12,155 nt of DNA from Kiritimatiellia bacterium. GTDB taxonomy: Bacteria; Verrucomicrobiota; Kiritimatiellia; RFP12; UBA1067. Position 1 is the stretch's first letter; the number at the start of each line of letters is the position of its first letter. Made by a program: the position numbers and the translations under genes. Below are positions 1 to 6,629 of the stretch, in pieces. The notes beneath the pieces were generated by a model. That model made no database searches, had not been told where the DNA came from, and saw only the letters and a list, made by a program, of their open reading frames with translations. Location: assembly GCA_017547265.1 (NCBI GenBank), contig JAFYQC010000240.1, forward strand, positions 1 through 12,155, read 5' to 3'.

Positions 1-978
1 ACGGCGTTCGACAACAAGCTGCGTCCGACGGACTTCGAGGGATTCGTCGGGCAGGACAAAGTGCGCGACCGCATGCTGCTCGCGGTCAAGGCCGCGAAGG
101 AGCGCGGCGAACCGCTCGACCACGTCCTCTTCTCGGGGCCGCCCGGCCTCGGAAAGACTACGCTTTCCTATATTCTCGGCGAAGCGATGGGGGTCAACGT
201 CAAGACGACCTCGGGTCCCGTCATCACCAAGCCAGGCGATCTCGCGGGGCTTCTCACCTCTCTCGAGCCGGGCGACATAGTCTTCATCGACGAGATCCAC
301 CGCATGGCGAAGACCGTGGAGGAGTACCTGTACTCCGCGATGGAGGACTACGCGATAGACATCATGATTGACCAGGGGCCTAACGCCCGCTCGGTGCGGC
401 TTGAGCTCCCGCGCTTCACGCTCGTCGGCGCGACGACGCGGATCGGGCTTATCGCGGCTCCCCTTCGCGCACGCTTCGGATTTGTCAACCGGCTCGATTA
501 CTACGACCCCACCCACCTCGCGGAAATCGTGACAAGGAGCGCGGCGAAAATCGGCGTCGACATCGATGCAGACGGCGCTCTCGAGATTGCGCGGCGCGCG
601 CGCGGTACCCCGCGTATCGCGAACAACCTCCTTAGGCGCGTGCGCGACTACGCCCAGGTAAGAGCCGGCAACTTCATCACGGGCGACGTTGCGAAGGAGT
701 CGCTTTCGCTCCTAGAGATCGACCCCCACGGCCTCGACGAAATGGACAGGCGCATCCTCGAGACGGTGTGCGTCAAGTTCGGCGGCGGTCCGGTCGGGCT
801 TTCGACCGTCGCCGTCTCTGTCGGCGAGGAGCCGGACACGATCGAGGAAGCGTACGAGCCGTTCCTCATCATGGAGGGATATCTCGAGCGCACGCCGAAA
901 GGCCGTGTCGCGACACCGCTCGCGTGGCGCACGCTGGGGCTCGACCCAGCCGCGCGGCAGGGCGAACTTGGAATCTGA
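1..978 (+). CDS. ruvB: Holliday junction branch migration helicase RuvB (5' partial)
   Basis: RuvB is the AAA+ ring motor that, with RuvA, drives branch migration of Holliday junctions during recombinational repair. The frame is open from base 1; the visible 325 residues begin with a typical RuvB N-terminal stretch ([14 protein letters not shown]), so only about the first 10-20 residues lie outside the window. Visible-residue positions: Walker A GPPGLGKT at about 46-53, Walker B with DEIH at about 97-100, sensor 1 GATTR at about 143-147, PLRARFG carrying the arginine finger at about 154-160, sensor 2 [13 protein letters not shown] from about 200, and the C-terminal winged helix with [11 protein letters not shown] and a final [11 protein letters not shown]. 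Length fits the family (E. coli about 336 residues). A GTG at 61 is internal to the conserved domain and is not the start. The YdbH-like gene follows after 23 bp. Identification is secure. Confidence 0.98.
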   Translation, partial: TAFDNKLRPTDFEGFVGQDKVRDRMLLAVKAAKERGEPLDHVLFSGPPGLGKTTLSYILGEAMGVNVKTTSGPVITKPGDLAGLLTSLEPGDIVFIDEIHRMAKTVEEYLYSAMEDYAIDIMIDQGPNARSVRLELPRFTLVGATTRIGLIAAPLRARFGFVNRLDYYDPTHLAEIVTRSAAKIGVDIDADGALEIARRARGTPRIANNLLRRVRDYAQVRAGNFITGDVAKESLSLLEIDPHGLDEMDRRILETVCVKFGGGPVGLSTVAVSVGEEPDTIEEAYEPFLIMEGYLERTPKGRVATPLAWRTLGLDPAARQGELGI

Positions 979-1001
979 AACGCACCCATGACACCTTAAC
1001 T

Positions 1002-2330
1002 ATGGATGCGACAGCGAGAAAACCTGGGAAACTGCGACGCTGGCTGCTTTGGTCGGCCGTTGTCATCGTTGTCGCGATTGTTGTTTTTGTCCTCTCGATC
1101 CCCTTCCTCCTGACGCACATACCGATCCCTCCGCTTGAATTCGACCTGTCTCCCTACCTCAAGGGCAAGGCGGCGGAACTCGTCACCTGCAAGAAGGCAA
1201 CGGCAAACGTCAAAATCGAGCGGGACAGGACGGAGGGATTCCGAATCCACGCCAATGGCAAGCTGCTCGACTGGCCCTATAGCGCCTCGGCGCACGTTCG
1301 ATTCGGCTTCGTCCGCGCAGACGGAAGCCTCGCACTGATGCTCGACGAAACCGACTGGAAGGCCTACGTCGACTTTGGCGCGCACTCCACGCGCAACTGG
1401 CATTTCACCGCAAACATTCCAGAAACGCATGTCACCCAGGACAACGCGGTTCTCGCGTCGATTCTCGCAAAGGCAATGCCACCCGCAATCTCTAACCTCG
1501 TCTTCTCTGGGAAATTCAAGCTCGACGCAGGCGGTGACTGCACGCCAAAGCGTCCCGTTCCCGCATGGACGGTGCGCGGCACACTTGCCGACTTCGATGC
1601 GGATCTCGAAGTCGGTGGAAAGCCGGCGCACATCGACGGACTGAAAGTGCGCTTCGGCGCGGACGGAATCGCCGACCATCGCGACATTGCGCCCCTCTTC
1701 CCGCGCGCGAACGCGGTGGAGTTTGCTGGCTTTACGCTCTCCAACGTCTTCGCAAGCGTCCGCGCGACGGAACGGTCGTATCTCGTCACCGAAGCGGGAG
1801 CGGACTGCTGCGGAGGGGAACTTAAGCTATACTCGCTCTTCCTCGACCCAGAAAAGCTGACGGCGGGGGCAACGATCCTTGTCGACGGCGTGGACGCGGG
1901 CGAGGTACTTTCGCGCATATCGGCCTTTCGCGGCGACGCGTCGGGACGACTTCACGGCAAGCTGCCGTTCTTCCTCAAGGACGGCAAGACGCTCCGGCTA
2001 AAGAACGCCTACCTCTTTTCAAAGCCAGGCGAGACAGGAACGGTGCGTGTAACGGATGCGGCGCCAATCCTCGACAACCTCGAGCGCGGCGGCGTAGACG
2101 AAAGCACTCGCAACAATCTCGAAAAAGCGCTTGCGAACCTCGACTACAAAGTCCTCAAAGTCGAACTCATGCGCGGGAAAGACGCCGAGGACTCTTCGCT
2201 CGGCTTCAAGCTAGAGGGAACGGCGACGCATGGGAATACGACAGTTCCCGTGAACCTCAACGTCACCTTTCACGGAGACCTCGACCAGCTTATAAACACA
2301 GGAATGAAACTAAGGAGACAGACAAGATGA
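1002..2330 (+). CDS. ydbH: YdbH-like membrane-anchored intermembrane protein, short form
   Basis: The 442-residue product has a basic N-terminus (KLRRW), one transmembrane helix at about 14-37, then a long beta-rich periplasmic region. The C-terminal third resembles the conserved end of YdbH (AsmA-like family): a GRLHGKLPF segment near 316-324, a variable strand region, ALANLDYKVLKVEL at about 376-389 and PVNLNVTFHGDLDQL near the end. In E. coli YdbH spans the periplasm and contacts the lipoprotein YnbE, and the pair is implicated in phospholipid transport to the outer membrane. The adjacent YnbE/YdbL-like gene, overlapping by 4 bp (ATGA), strongly supports this reading. E. coli YdbH is about 880 residues, so this is roughly half length. 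The frame is open upstream into ruvB, but ATG 1002 directly precedes the basic-TM anchor and lies after the ruvB stop; no clear Shine-Dalgarno sequence is visible. An unrelated AsmA-like or DUF protein is the main alternative. Confidence 0.75.
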   Translation: MDATARKPGKLRRWLLWSAVVIVVAIVVFVLSIPFLLTHIPIPPLEFDLSPYLKGKAAELVTCKKATANVKIERDRTEGFRIHANGKLLDWPYSASAHVRFGFVRADGSLALMLDETDWKAYVDFGAHSTRNWHFTANIPETHVTQDNAVLASILAKAMPPAISNLVFSGKFKLDAGGDCTPKRPVPAWTVRGTLADFDADLEVGGKPAHIDGLKVRFGADGIADHRDIAPLFPRANAVEFAGFTLSNVFASVRATERSYLVTEAGADCCGGELKLYSLFLDPEKLTAGATILVDGVDAGEVLSRISAFRGDASGRLHGKLPFFLKDGKTLRLKNAYLFSKPGETGTVRVTDAAPILDNLERGGVDESTRNNLEKALANLDYKVLKVELMRGKDAEDSSLGFKLEGTATHGNTTVPVNLNVTFHGDLDQLINTGMKLRRQTR

Positions 2331-2776
2331 AAGCAGAACTCGCCCTTGCCGCGACTGCGGCGCTTTGCATCGCGGGAGGATGTATCCAGGTTAAGACCGA
2401 AAGCGAGATCAAGCCCATCCACATCACGATGGACGTGAACCTCAAGGTCGACAAGGATCTCGACAAGGCGTTTGCCGACGAGAACCAGCAAAAGCCCAAG
2501 GGCGACTTCAAGGCGGTCAAGGAGATGGTCGACAGGCAGGCGGCCGGCATCACGAACCGCGCGATGCTCGAGGAACGCACCGGCGCGACAGACGACGACC
2601 GCATCTTGATTGCAGAAGAAAACGCCAAGCGCATGAAACGATTCAGGGATGTCGCGAAGGACAACGGTACGACGATCGAGACCGTCCAGAAGCGCTACGC
2701 CGTAAAGATGCAAGAGAAGATCCCCGCCGGCGCCTGGTACCAGGACGACTCTGGCAAGTGGCTGCAAAAAAAGTAG
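2327..2776 (+). CDS. ydbL: Lipoprotein combining YnbE-like and YdbL-like (DUF1318) modules
   Basis: This 149-residue lipoprotein has a short signal sequence ending in a lipobox (AGGC, Cys19). Residues 19-46 look like YnbE: acylated Cys, a short charged stretch, then KPIHITMDVNLKVDKDLD, matching the family pattern of KPI.I.M.V....D. After a polar linker (about 47-60), residues 61-149 look like YdbL/DUF1318: a helical stretch with an ENAKRMKRFRDVAKDNG segment, IETVQKRYAVKMQEKIPAGAW, and the characteristic end SGKWLQKK. In E. coli YnbE and YdbL are separate genes in ydbH-ynbE-ydbL; YnbE is an outer-membrane lipoprotein that pairs with YdbH, and YdbL is periplasmic and affects that pairing. Here both appear in one chain, which would tether the YdbL part to the membrane. 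The start overlaps the ydbH stop (ATGA), with AAGGAG at 2312-2317, nine bases upstream. The residue after the lipid Cys is Ile, not the Asp of inner-membrane retention, which agrees with outer-membrane sorting under E. coli rules. Confidence 0.8.
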   Translation: MKAELALAATAALCIAGGCIQVKTESEIKPIHITMDVNLKVDKDLDKAFADENQQKPKGDFKAVKEMVDRQAAGITNRAMLEERTGATDDDRILIAEENAKRMKRFRDVAKDNGTTIETVQKRYAVKMQEKIPAGAWYQDDSGKWLQKK

Positions 2777-2778
2777 CA

Positions 2779-2792
2779 GCCGCAAGCCGCAA
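2779..2792. repeat. Tandem 7-bp direct repeat in the convergent gap
   Basis: Two perfect copies of GCCGCAA fill most of the 18-bp gap between the convergent stop codons at 2776 and 2795. No hairpin or T-tract typical of a terminator is visible here. The 7-bp period is the same as in the arrays at 3963-3997 and 4462-4531. Confidence 0.6.
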
Positions 2793-2794
2793 GG

Positions 2795-3535
2795 TCAGAC
2801 GAGTGTAACGTATGATTCTGCGGCGGAGAAGCGGTCAAAGGCGCAGTCGAGCGTATCGGGCGCATGGGAATCGGACGAGAGGATGAACTTTACCCCTCTC
2901 TCCCGCAATAGCGCACGGAACTCCGCCGACGGATAGGCGTCGTCCATCCAGCCACGCGAAATCGCGCCCGTGTTCACCTCGACAAGCCGACCCGACGCGG
3001 CGACGACATCGGCCGTTTTTACAAGCTCCTCGCGATACCAGTCGGCGCTCTCGTCGAAGTACGGGAACTTCGTGTTGAACTTGCGCACAAGGTCGAGATG
3101 TCCGATGATGTCGCAGTCGTATGTCGCCACCATCTCCCGCTCCTGCGCGAAGTACGCATGGAGAAACGCGACAAAATCACCGCCAAAATGATCGCGAACG
3201 CCGTTCAAAAGTCCGTCGTGCGTGGCATCAAACGCAAAACGCCCGCCGTCGGGAGCAGTAATGTAGTGCGTCGAGCCGATGACGTAGTCGAGGTCGCCAC
3301 GCTTGAAACCGGTGTCGTACTCCGCCTCGATGCCGCAGAGGATGCGGATCTTGCCCTCGTACTTCGCAGCAAGGCGGCGGATCTCCGCCTTGTAGGCGTC
3401 AAGGTCCTTCACCATGTCGGAGTGCGACGAAAAGCCGAGGACGTCAAAGCCCTTCTCGATCGCGGAGACGACCATCTGCTCGGCCGTTCCCGCGCCGTCG
3501 CAAAATGTCGTGTGGGTGTGGAAGTTTGTCTTCAC
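2795..3535 (-). CDS. hisJ: PHP-family histidinol-phosphatase
   Basis: The 246-residue product has the polymerase-and-histidinol-phosphatase (PHP) metal-site pattern: HTHT at 6-9, His38 in SSHSD, Glu70 in GIEAEYD, His90 in GSTHYI, His146 in IIGHLDL, and Asp222/His224 in SSDSHAP. The IIGHLDLVRKF segment, VEVNTGAISRG at about 185-195 and the overall length resemble HisJ/HisK enzymes, which hydrolyse histidinol phosphate to histidinol in histidine synthesis. The start is GTG at 3535, required because the HTHT motif lies at residues 6-9. It overlaps the argC stop as GTGA (4 bp), so translation is probably coupled to argC; the Shine-Dalgarno sequence is weak. Position next to argC fits amino-acid biosynthesis, but no other his gene is in view, so a PHP phosphatase with another phosphomonoester substrate cannot be excluded. 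Confidence 0.85.
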   Translation of the reverse strand: MKTNFHTHTTFCDGAGTAEQMVVSAIEKGFDVLGFSSHSDMVKDLDAYKAEIRRLAAKYEGKIRILCGIEAEYDTGFKRGDLDYVIGSTHYITAPDGGRFAFDATHDGLLNGVRDHFGGDFVAFLHAYFAQEREMVATYDCDIIGHLDLVRKFNTKFPYFDESADWYREELVKTADVVAASGRLVEVNTGAISRGWMDDAYPSAEFRALLRERGVKFILSSDSHAPDTLDCAFDRFSAAESYVTLV

Positions 3536-4461
3536 CGGACAAGACCTTCGTCTTCGGCGCAGCCGAGGACGAGGTTCATGTTCTGGATTGCCGCGCCAGA
3601 CGCACCCTTGCCGAGGTTGTCGAAGCGCGCGACTAGAACGACGCGCTCTCCGTTGCCATAGGCTGAGACTTCGAGGGAATCGCGCCCGGAAAGCCCGGCA
3701 GATGAGAGAAAGCCCCCTTCCGCCGCCGCAGGATCGTCGGCAAAGCTGACAAGACCAAACTGGTAATAGTCACGGTAGCACGCCTTTATCGCCGCGAGGT
3801 CGCGGTCAAAGAGCGGCACCGTCACTTCCATGCCGCTGTAGTGTGGCACGACGATCGGAGAGAAGCAAGGCGCGGCATCAAGGCCACAGACCTTCACCAT
3901 CTCGGGGAGATGCTTGTGAGACTGGCCAAGCGCGTACTGCCTACCACCCGCAAGCAAATCCCGTTCCCCATTCCCCGTTCCCAGTTCCCCATACTCCGCA
4001 ATCATTTTCTTGCCGCCGCCGGAATAACCGGTGAGGGAGAAAGCCGAGAGCTTTTCGTCTTTCGCAACGATTCCCGCACGGACAAGTGGCTCGACAAGGG
4101 CAATGAAGCCAGAGGCGTGGCAGCCTGGGTTCGCGATTCGCTTTGACTTCGCGATTGCAGCGCGGCGGCCGACGAGTTCGGGGAAGCCGTATTCCCAGCC
4201 GTCAGATGTGCGGTGGGCGGTGGAAGTGTCGATGATGACGGTGTTCGGGCTCTCGACGAGCGAGACCGCCTCTATCGCCGCCGCGTCGGGGAGGCAGAGA
4301 AAGGCGACGTCGCAGGAATTCAGCGCGTCACGCCTTGCAGAGACATCCTTACGAACTTCGTCGGGAAGCACGACTAGTTCAAGATCCGCGCGCGACGAAA
4401 GCCGCTCGCGGATCCTGAGGCCGGTCGTCCCGGCACTTCCATCAATAAAAACTCTCTTCAC
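3532..4461 (-). CDS. argC: N-acetyl-gamma-glutamyl-phosphate reductase, type 2
   Basis: ArgC reduces N-acetylglutamyl phosphate to the semialdehyde with NADPH in arginine synthesis. The 309-residue length and N-terminus (FIDGSAGTTGLRIRERL) identify the shorter type 2 class. Visible marks: nucleotide-binding GSAGTTG at 8-14, CDVAFLCLPD at 50-59, IDTSTAHR at 77-84, catalytic Cys114 in NPGCHASGF, LTGYSGGGKKMIAEY at 143-157, SHKHLPEM at 181-188, and DNLGKGASGAAIQNMNL near the C-terminus. The start is GTG at 4461, directly after a ten-unit 7-bp repeat array; AGGAG and AGGGG within that array are the only Shine-Dalgarno-like sequences, so the array may supply the ribosome binding site. Residues about 156-167 (EYGELGTGNGER) are encoded by another 7-bp repeat patch in a loop that varies between homologues. 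The gene overlaps hisJ by 4 bp. Confidence 0.95.
   Translation of the reverse strand: MKRVFIDGSAGTTGLRIRERLSSRADLELVVLPDEVRKDVSARRDALNSCDVAFLCLPDAAAIEAVSLVESPNTVIIDTSTAHRTSDGWEYGFPELVGRRAAIAKSKRIANPGCHASGFIALVEPLVRAGIVAKDEKLSAFSLTGYSGGGKKMIAEYGELGTGNGERDLLAGGRQYALGQSHKHLPEMVKVCGLDAAPCFSPIVVPHYSGMEVTVPLFDRDLAAIKACYRDYYQFGLVSFADDPAAAEGGFLSSAGLSGRDSLEVSAYGNGERVVLVARFDNLGKGASGAAIQNMNLVLGCAEDEGLVR
3963..3997 (-). repeat. 7-bp repeat patch inside argC
   Basis: Read on the plus strand, the units are GTTCCCC, ATTCCCC, GTTCCCA, GTTCCCC and a degenerate ATACTCC, in strict 7-bp register; a further degenerate unit (AAATCCC) precedes them. On the coding strand this is a GGGGAAY-type repeat. Five units make 35 bp, which is not a multiple of three, so the peptide is not itself repetitive. 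It falls between SGGGKKMIAEY and HKHLPEM, a variable loop in the family. The region is about three residues longer than type 2 ArgC sequences as I recall them. Confidence 0.8.
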
Positions 4462-4531
4462 TGACCCCTGACTCCTGACTACTGACCACAGACTCCTGAC
4501 CCCTGACTCCTGCCCCCTAACTACCGACCCC
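4462..4531 (-). repeat. Ten-unit 7-bp tandem array filling the guaA-argC gap
   Basis: The 70 bp between the guaA stop (TAA, 4534-4532) and the argC start (GTG, 4461) divide exactly into ten 7-bp units on the minus strand. The consensus is GGRGTCA; units include GGAGTCA and GGGGTCA (several copies each) and variants GTAGTCA, GTGGTCA, GGAGTCT, GTAGTTA, GGGGGCA and GGGGTCG. No spacer bases are left over at either end. The units nearest argC contain AGGAG and AGGGG, which could serve as its ribosome binding site. The array has no obvious inverted symmetry, so it does not look like a terminator. Confidence 0.93.
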
Positions 4532-5539
4532 TTATTCCCACTCGATCGTTGCCGGGGGCTTCGGGGTGATATCCCAGACGACGCGGTTCGCGCCCTTTAC
4601 CTTGGTGGCGATCTTCTCTGCGACCTTGGTCACGAACTTGAACGGAAGCTCGACGATGCCTGCCTTGACGAACTGCTGGGTCGAGATCGCGCGGATGGCG
4701 ATCACGTAGCCGAACGTACGCGCACCGTTCTTGACGCCGACGGACTTGACGTTCGTGTTGATCGCGAAGAACTGCTGGGCCTTCTTGTCGAGACCTGCCT
4801 TGTGCATCTCGTCGCGGAAGATGAAGTCGGCCTGGCGGAGAATGTCGAGCTTCTCCTTCGTGAGCTCGCCGATGCAGCGGACCGCGAGACCGGGGCCGGG
4901 GAACGGCTGGCGCATGACCATCTCGTCGGGAAGCCCAAGGAGCTTGCCGACCTTGCGGACCTCGTCCTTGTAGAGGTACTTGACGGGCTCGACGAGGCCC
5001 TTGAAGAGAATGTCCTTGGGAAGGCCGCCGACATTGTGATGGGCCTTCACCGCCTTGTGACCGCCGACGCCCGACTCGATGATGTCGGGATAGATCGTGC
5101 CCTGGCCGAGGAACTCGATGTTGCCATACTTCTTCTGGAGGTCGCGAGCCGTGTCGGCGAAGACCTTGATGAACTCGCCGCCGATGATCTTGCGCTTCTT
5201 CTCAGGATCCGTCTCGCCCTTCGCCTTGTCGAGGAAGCGCTTCTCGCAGTCGAGCGCGATGAGGTTGACGCCGAACTGGCCCTTGAAGACCTTCTTGATG
5301 ATCTTGCCCTCGTTCAGGCGCATGCAGCCGTGGTCGACGAAGACGCAGACGAGCTGCTTGCCGATGGCCTTGTAGAGGAGCGCCGCGCAGACGGACGAGT
5401 CAACGCCGCCGGAAAGCGCGAGCAGGACCTTCTTATCGCCGACCTGCTTCTTGATCGCCTCGATCTCTTCCTTGATGTACTTCTTCGCGTTGAAGGTCTT
5501 GCCGACGCGGGCAAGGCGCTCTTTCTCTGCCTGGTTCAT
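4532..5539 (-). CDS. guaA: GMP synthetase, ATP-pyrophosphatase and dimerisation domains only
   Basis: The enzyme adenylates XMP and aminates it to GMP. The 335 residues carry the PP-loop SGGVDSS at 43-49, VDHGCMRLNEG at about 68-78, LGQGTIYPDIIES at 144-156, HHNVGGLP at 167-174, RQPFPGPGLAVR at 210-221 and the canonical C-terminus KPPATIEWE. Usual bacterial GuaA is about 515-525 residues with an N-terminal class I glutamine amidotransferase (Cys-His-Glu); that domain is absent. The start is ATG 5539, preceded by AAGGAG at 5545-5550 with 5-base spacing. The open frame continues upstream to 5701, but those residues are in the rmlB region and look non-coding. Archaea have this layout with a separate GATase subunit; no such subunit is visible nearby. 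The protein either uses a GATase encoded elsewhere or free ammonia. The upstream neighbour rmlB ends 31 bp away, so co-transcription is likely. Confidence 0.96.
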   Translation of the reverse strand: MNQAEKERLARVGKTFNAKKYIKEEIEAIKKQVGDKKVLLALSGGVDSSVCAALLYKAIGKQLVCVFVDHGCMRLNEGKIIKKVFKGQFGVNLIALDCEKRFLDKAKGETDPEKKRKIIGGEFIKVFADTARDLQKKYGNIEFLGQGTIYPDIIESGVGGHKAVKAHHNVGGLPKDILFKGLVEPVKYLYKDEVRKVGKLLGLPDEMVMRQPFPGPGLAVRCIGELTKEKLDILRQADFIFRDEMHKAGLDKKAQQFFAINTNVKSVGVKNGARTFGYVIAIRAISTQQFVKAGIVELPFKFVTKVAEKIATKVKGANRVVWDITPKPPATIEWE

Positions 5540-5544
5540 GTTTT

Positions 5545-5550
5545 CTCCTT
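5545..5550 (-). promoter_or_regulatory. Shine-Dalgarno sequence for guaA
   Basis: AAGGAG lies five bases before ATG 5539. It decides the start and with it the conclusion that the protein has no amidotransferase domain. Confidence 0.85.
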
Positions 5551-5570
5551 TATGCGTTAAACTTTGGATT

Positions 5571-6629
5571 TCAAGCTTTCCCCAACCGCTGCCCTGCGTA
5601 CTTCTTCTCGTGGATGGGCTTCCACCACCACTCGTTGTCGAGGTACCATTGCACCGTCTTGCGGATGCCGGTCTCGAAGTTCTCCTCGGGCTTCCAGCCA
5701 AGCTCGTTCATAAGCTTCGCCGGGTCGATCGCATAACGGAGGTCGTGCCCAGGGCGGTCGGCTACATAGGTGATAAGGTCAGAATAATGGGACAGCTGGG
5801 ACGAATGGGACGTCTGGGACAATGGACGCAACTCGTCGAGAATCGCGCAGACGGTCTTGACGACTTCGAGGTTCGTGCGCTCGTTGTGGCCGCCGACGTT
5901 GTATGTCTCGCCGGGAACGCCCTTAGCGTTCACGAGGCAAAGCGCCTTAACATGGTCGTCAACATAGAGCCAGTCGCGCACGTTCGCGCCCTTCCCGTAC
6001 ACAGGGAGCGGCTTTCCGTCGAGGCAGTTCAGGATGATAAGCGGGATGAGCTTCTCGGGGAAGTGATAAGGCCCGTAGTTGTTCGAGCAGTTGGTGATCA
6101 GGACCGGCATGCCGTACGTGTCGTGCCACGCGCGGACGAGGTGGTCGCTCGACGCCTTCGACGCGGAATAGGGCGAATGGGGCGAATAGGGGGTCTTCTC
6201 GGTGAAGAAGCCGTCATCGCCGAGAGTGCCGTAGACTTCGTCGGTCGAGATATGCTGGAAGACGAAATTCGGATTCGTGCGCCACCTCTTGAGCGCCGCC
6301 TGGAGAAGCGTCGCCGTGCCGACGACGTTCGTGCGGACAAACTCTCCGGGGCCGTCTATCGAACGGTCCACGTGCGACTCCGCGGCAAGGTGGAAAATCG
6401 TGTCGGGCTTGAACTCCTCGAACGCGCGATCCATCGCCGCCTGGTCGCAGATATCCTCGACAAGAAGCTTGTACTTCCCTTCGACTTCCTTCAGCGACTC
6501 GACGTTGCCAGCATAAGTAAGCTTGTCTATGACGAGGACATCGCGTCCCTCGCGGCAGAGATGGCGAACGAGGGCGGAGCCGATGAAGCCACACCCTCCC
6601 GTGACGATACAGCGACGACTATTCCTCAT
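5571..6629 (-). CDS. rmlB: dTDP-glucose 4,6-dehydratase
   Basis: RmlB converts dTDP-glucose to dTDP-4-keto-6-deoxyglucose, a precursor of rhamnose and other deoxysugars of surface polysaccharides. The 352-residue extended SDR protein shows the NAD-binding TGGCGFIG at 10-17, ISTDEVYG with the Thr-Asp-Glu catalytic trio at 129-131, YSASK (Tyr154, Lys158), [15 protein letters not shown] near 183-197, [13 protein letters not shown] at 290-302 and WYLDNEWWW near the C-terminus. Residues 271-282, just before the conserved [12 protein letters not shown], are a Ser/Gln/His stretch encoded by a 9-bp repeat and look like an insertion. ATG 6629 is chosen because GAGGAG (6637-6642) sits seven bases upstream; ATG 6644 is a weaker alternative. 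The start overlaps the end of the Wzc-like gene by 11 bp. RmlA, RmlC and RmlD are not in the window. Confidence 0.97.
   Translation of the reverse strand: MRNSRRCIVTGGCGFIGSALVRHLCREGRDVLVIDKLTYAGNVESLKEVEGKYKLLVEDICDQAAMDRAFEEFKPDTIFHLAAESHVDRSIDGPGEFVRTNVVGTATLLQAALKRWRTNPNFVFQHISTDEVYGTLGDDGFFTEKTPYSPHSPYSASKASSDHLVRAWHDTYGMPVLITNCSNNYGPYHFPEKLIPLIILNCLDGKPLPVYGKGANVRDWLYVDDHVKALCLVNAKGVPGETYNVGGHNERTNLEVVKTVCAILDELRPLSQTSHSSQLSHYSDLITYVADRPGHDLRYAIDPAKLMNELGWKPEENFETGIRKTVQWYLDNEWWWKPIHEKKYAGQRLGKA
5785..5820 (-). repeat. 9-bp tandem repeat inside rmlB
   Basis: Four consecutive units on the coding strand begin GTCCCA and differ in the last three bases, alternating as GTCCCAGAC, GTCCCATTC, GTCCCAGCT, GTCCCATTA. 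The result is an in-frame Ser-Gln/His-X peptide repeat ([12 protein letters not shown]). It lies between LDELRP and [12 protein letters not shown], positions that are close together in RmlB proteins as I recall them, so the array seems to have added about 10-12 residues to a surface loop. Confidence 0.85.

Noticed and set aside
768..1001. Upstream extension of the YdbH-like gene into ruvB
   Set aside because: The extra 78 residues are Arg-rich shadow of ruvB and would bury the TM anchor. ATG 1002 lies just after the ruvB stop.
2777..2794. Possible bidirectional terminator between convergent genes
   Set aside because: The 18-bp gap is a direct repeat with no inverted symmetry or T-tract.
4462..4531. 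CRISPR-like array
   Set aside because: Units are 7 bp with no unique spacers, so it is a simple tandem repeat.
4802..5560. Long plus-strand open frame (252 codons) antisense to guaA
   Set aside because: It is a mirror of the guaA codons, rich in Leu/Asp/Glu/Ala with no motif, and guaA on the other strand has every family signature. High GC makes such shadow frames common.
5540..5701. N-terminal extension of guaA in the same frame
   Set aside because: The 54 extra residues are Ser/Arg/Thr-rich, overlap the conserved C-terminus of rmlB in another frame, and AAGGAG stands right before ATG 5539.
6168..6195. 9-bp periodicity in rmlB encoding PYSPHSPYS
   Set aside because: The peptide matches the normal RmlB sequence before YSASK, so the periodicity follows from a conserved Pro-X-Ser pattern and not from an insertion.
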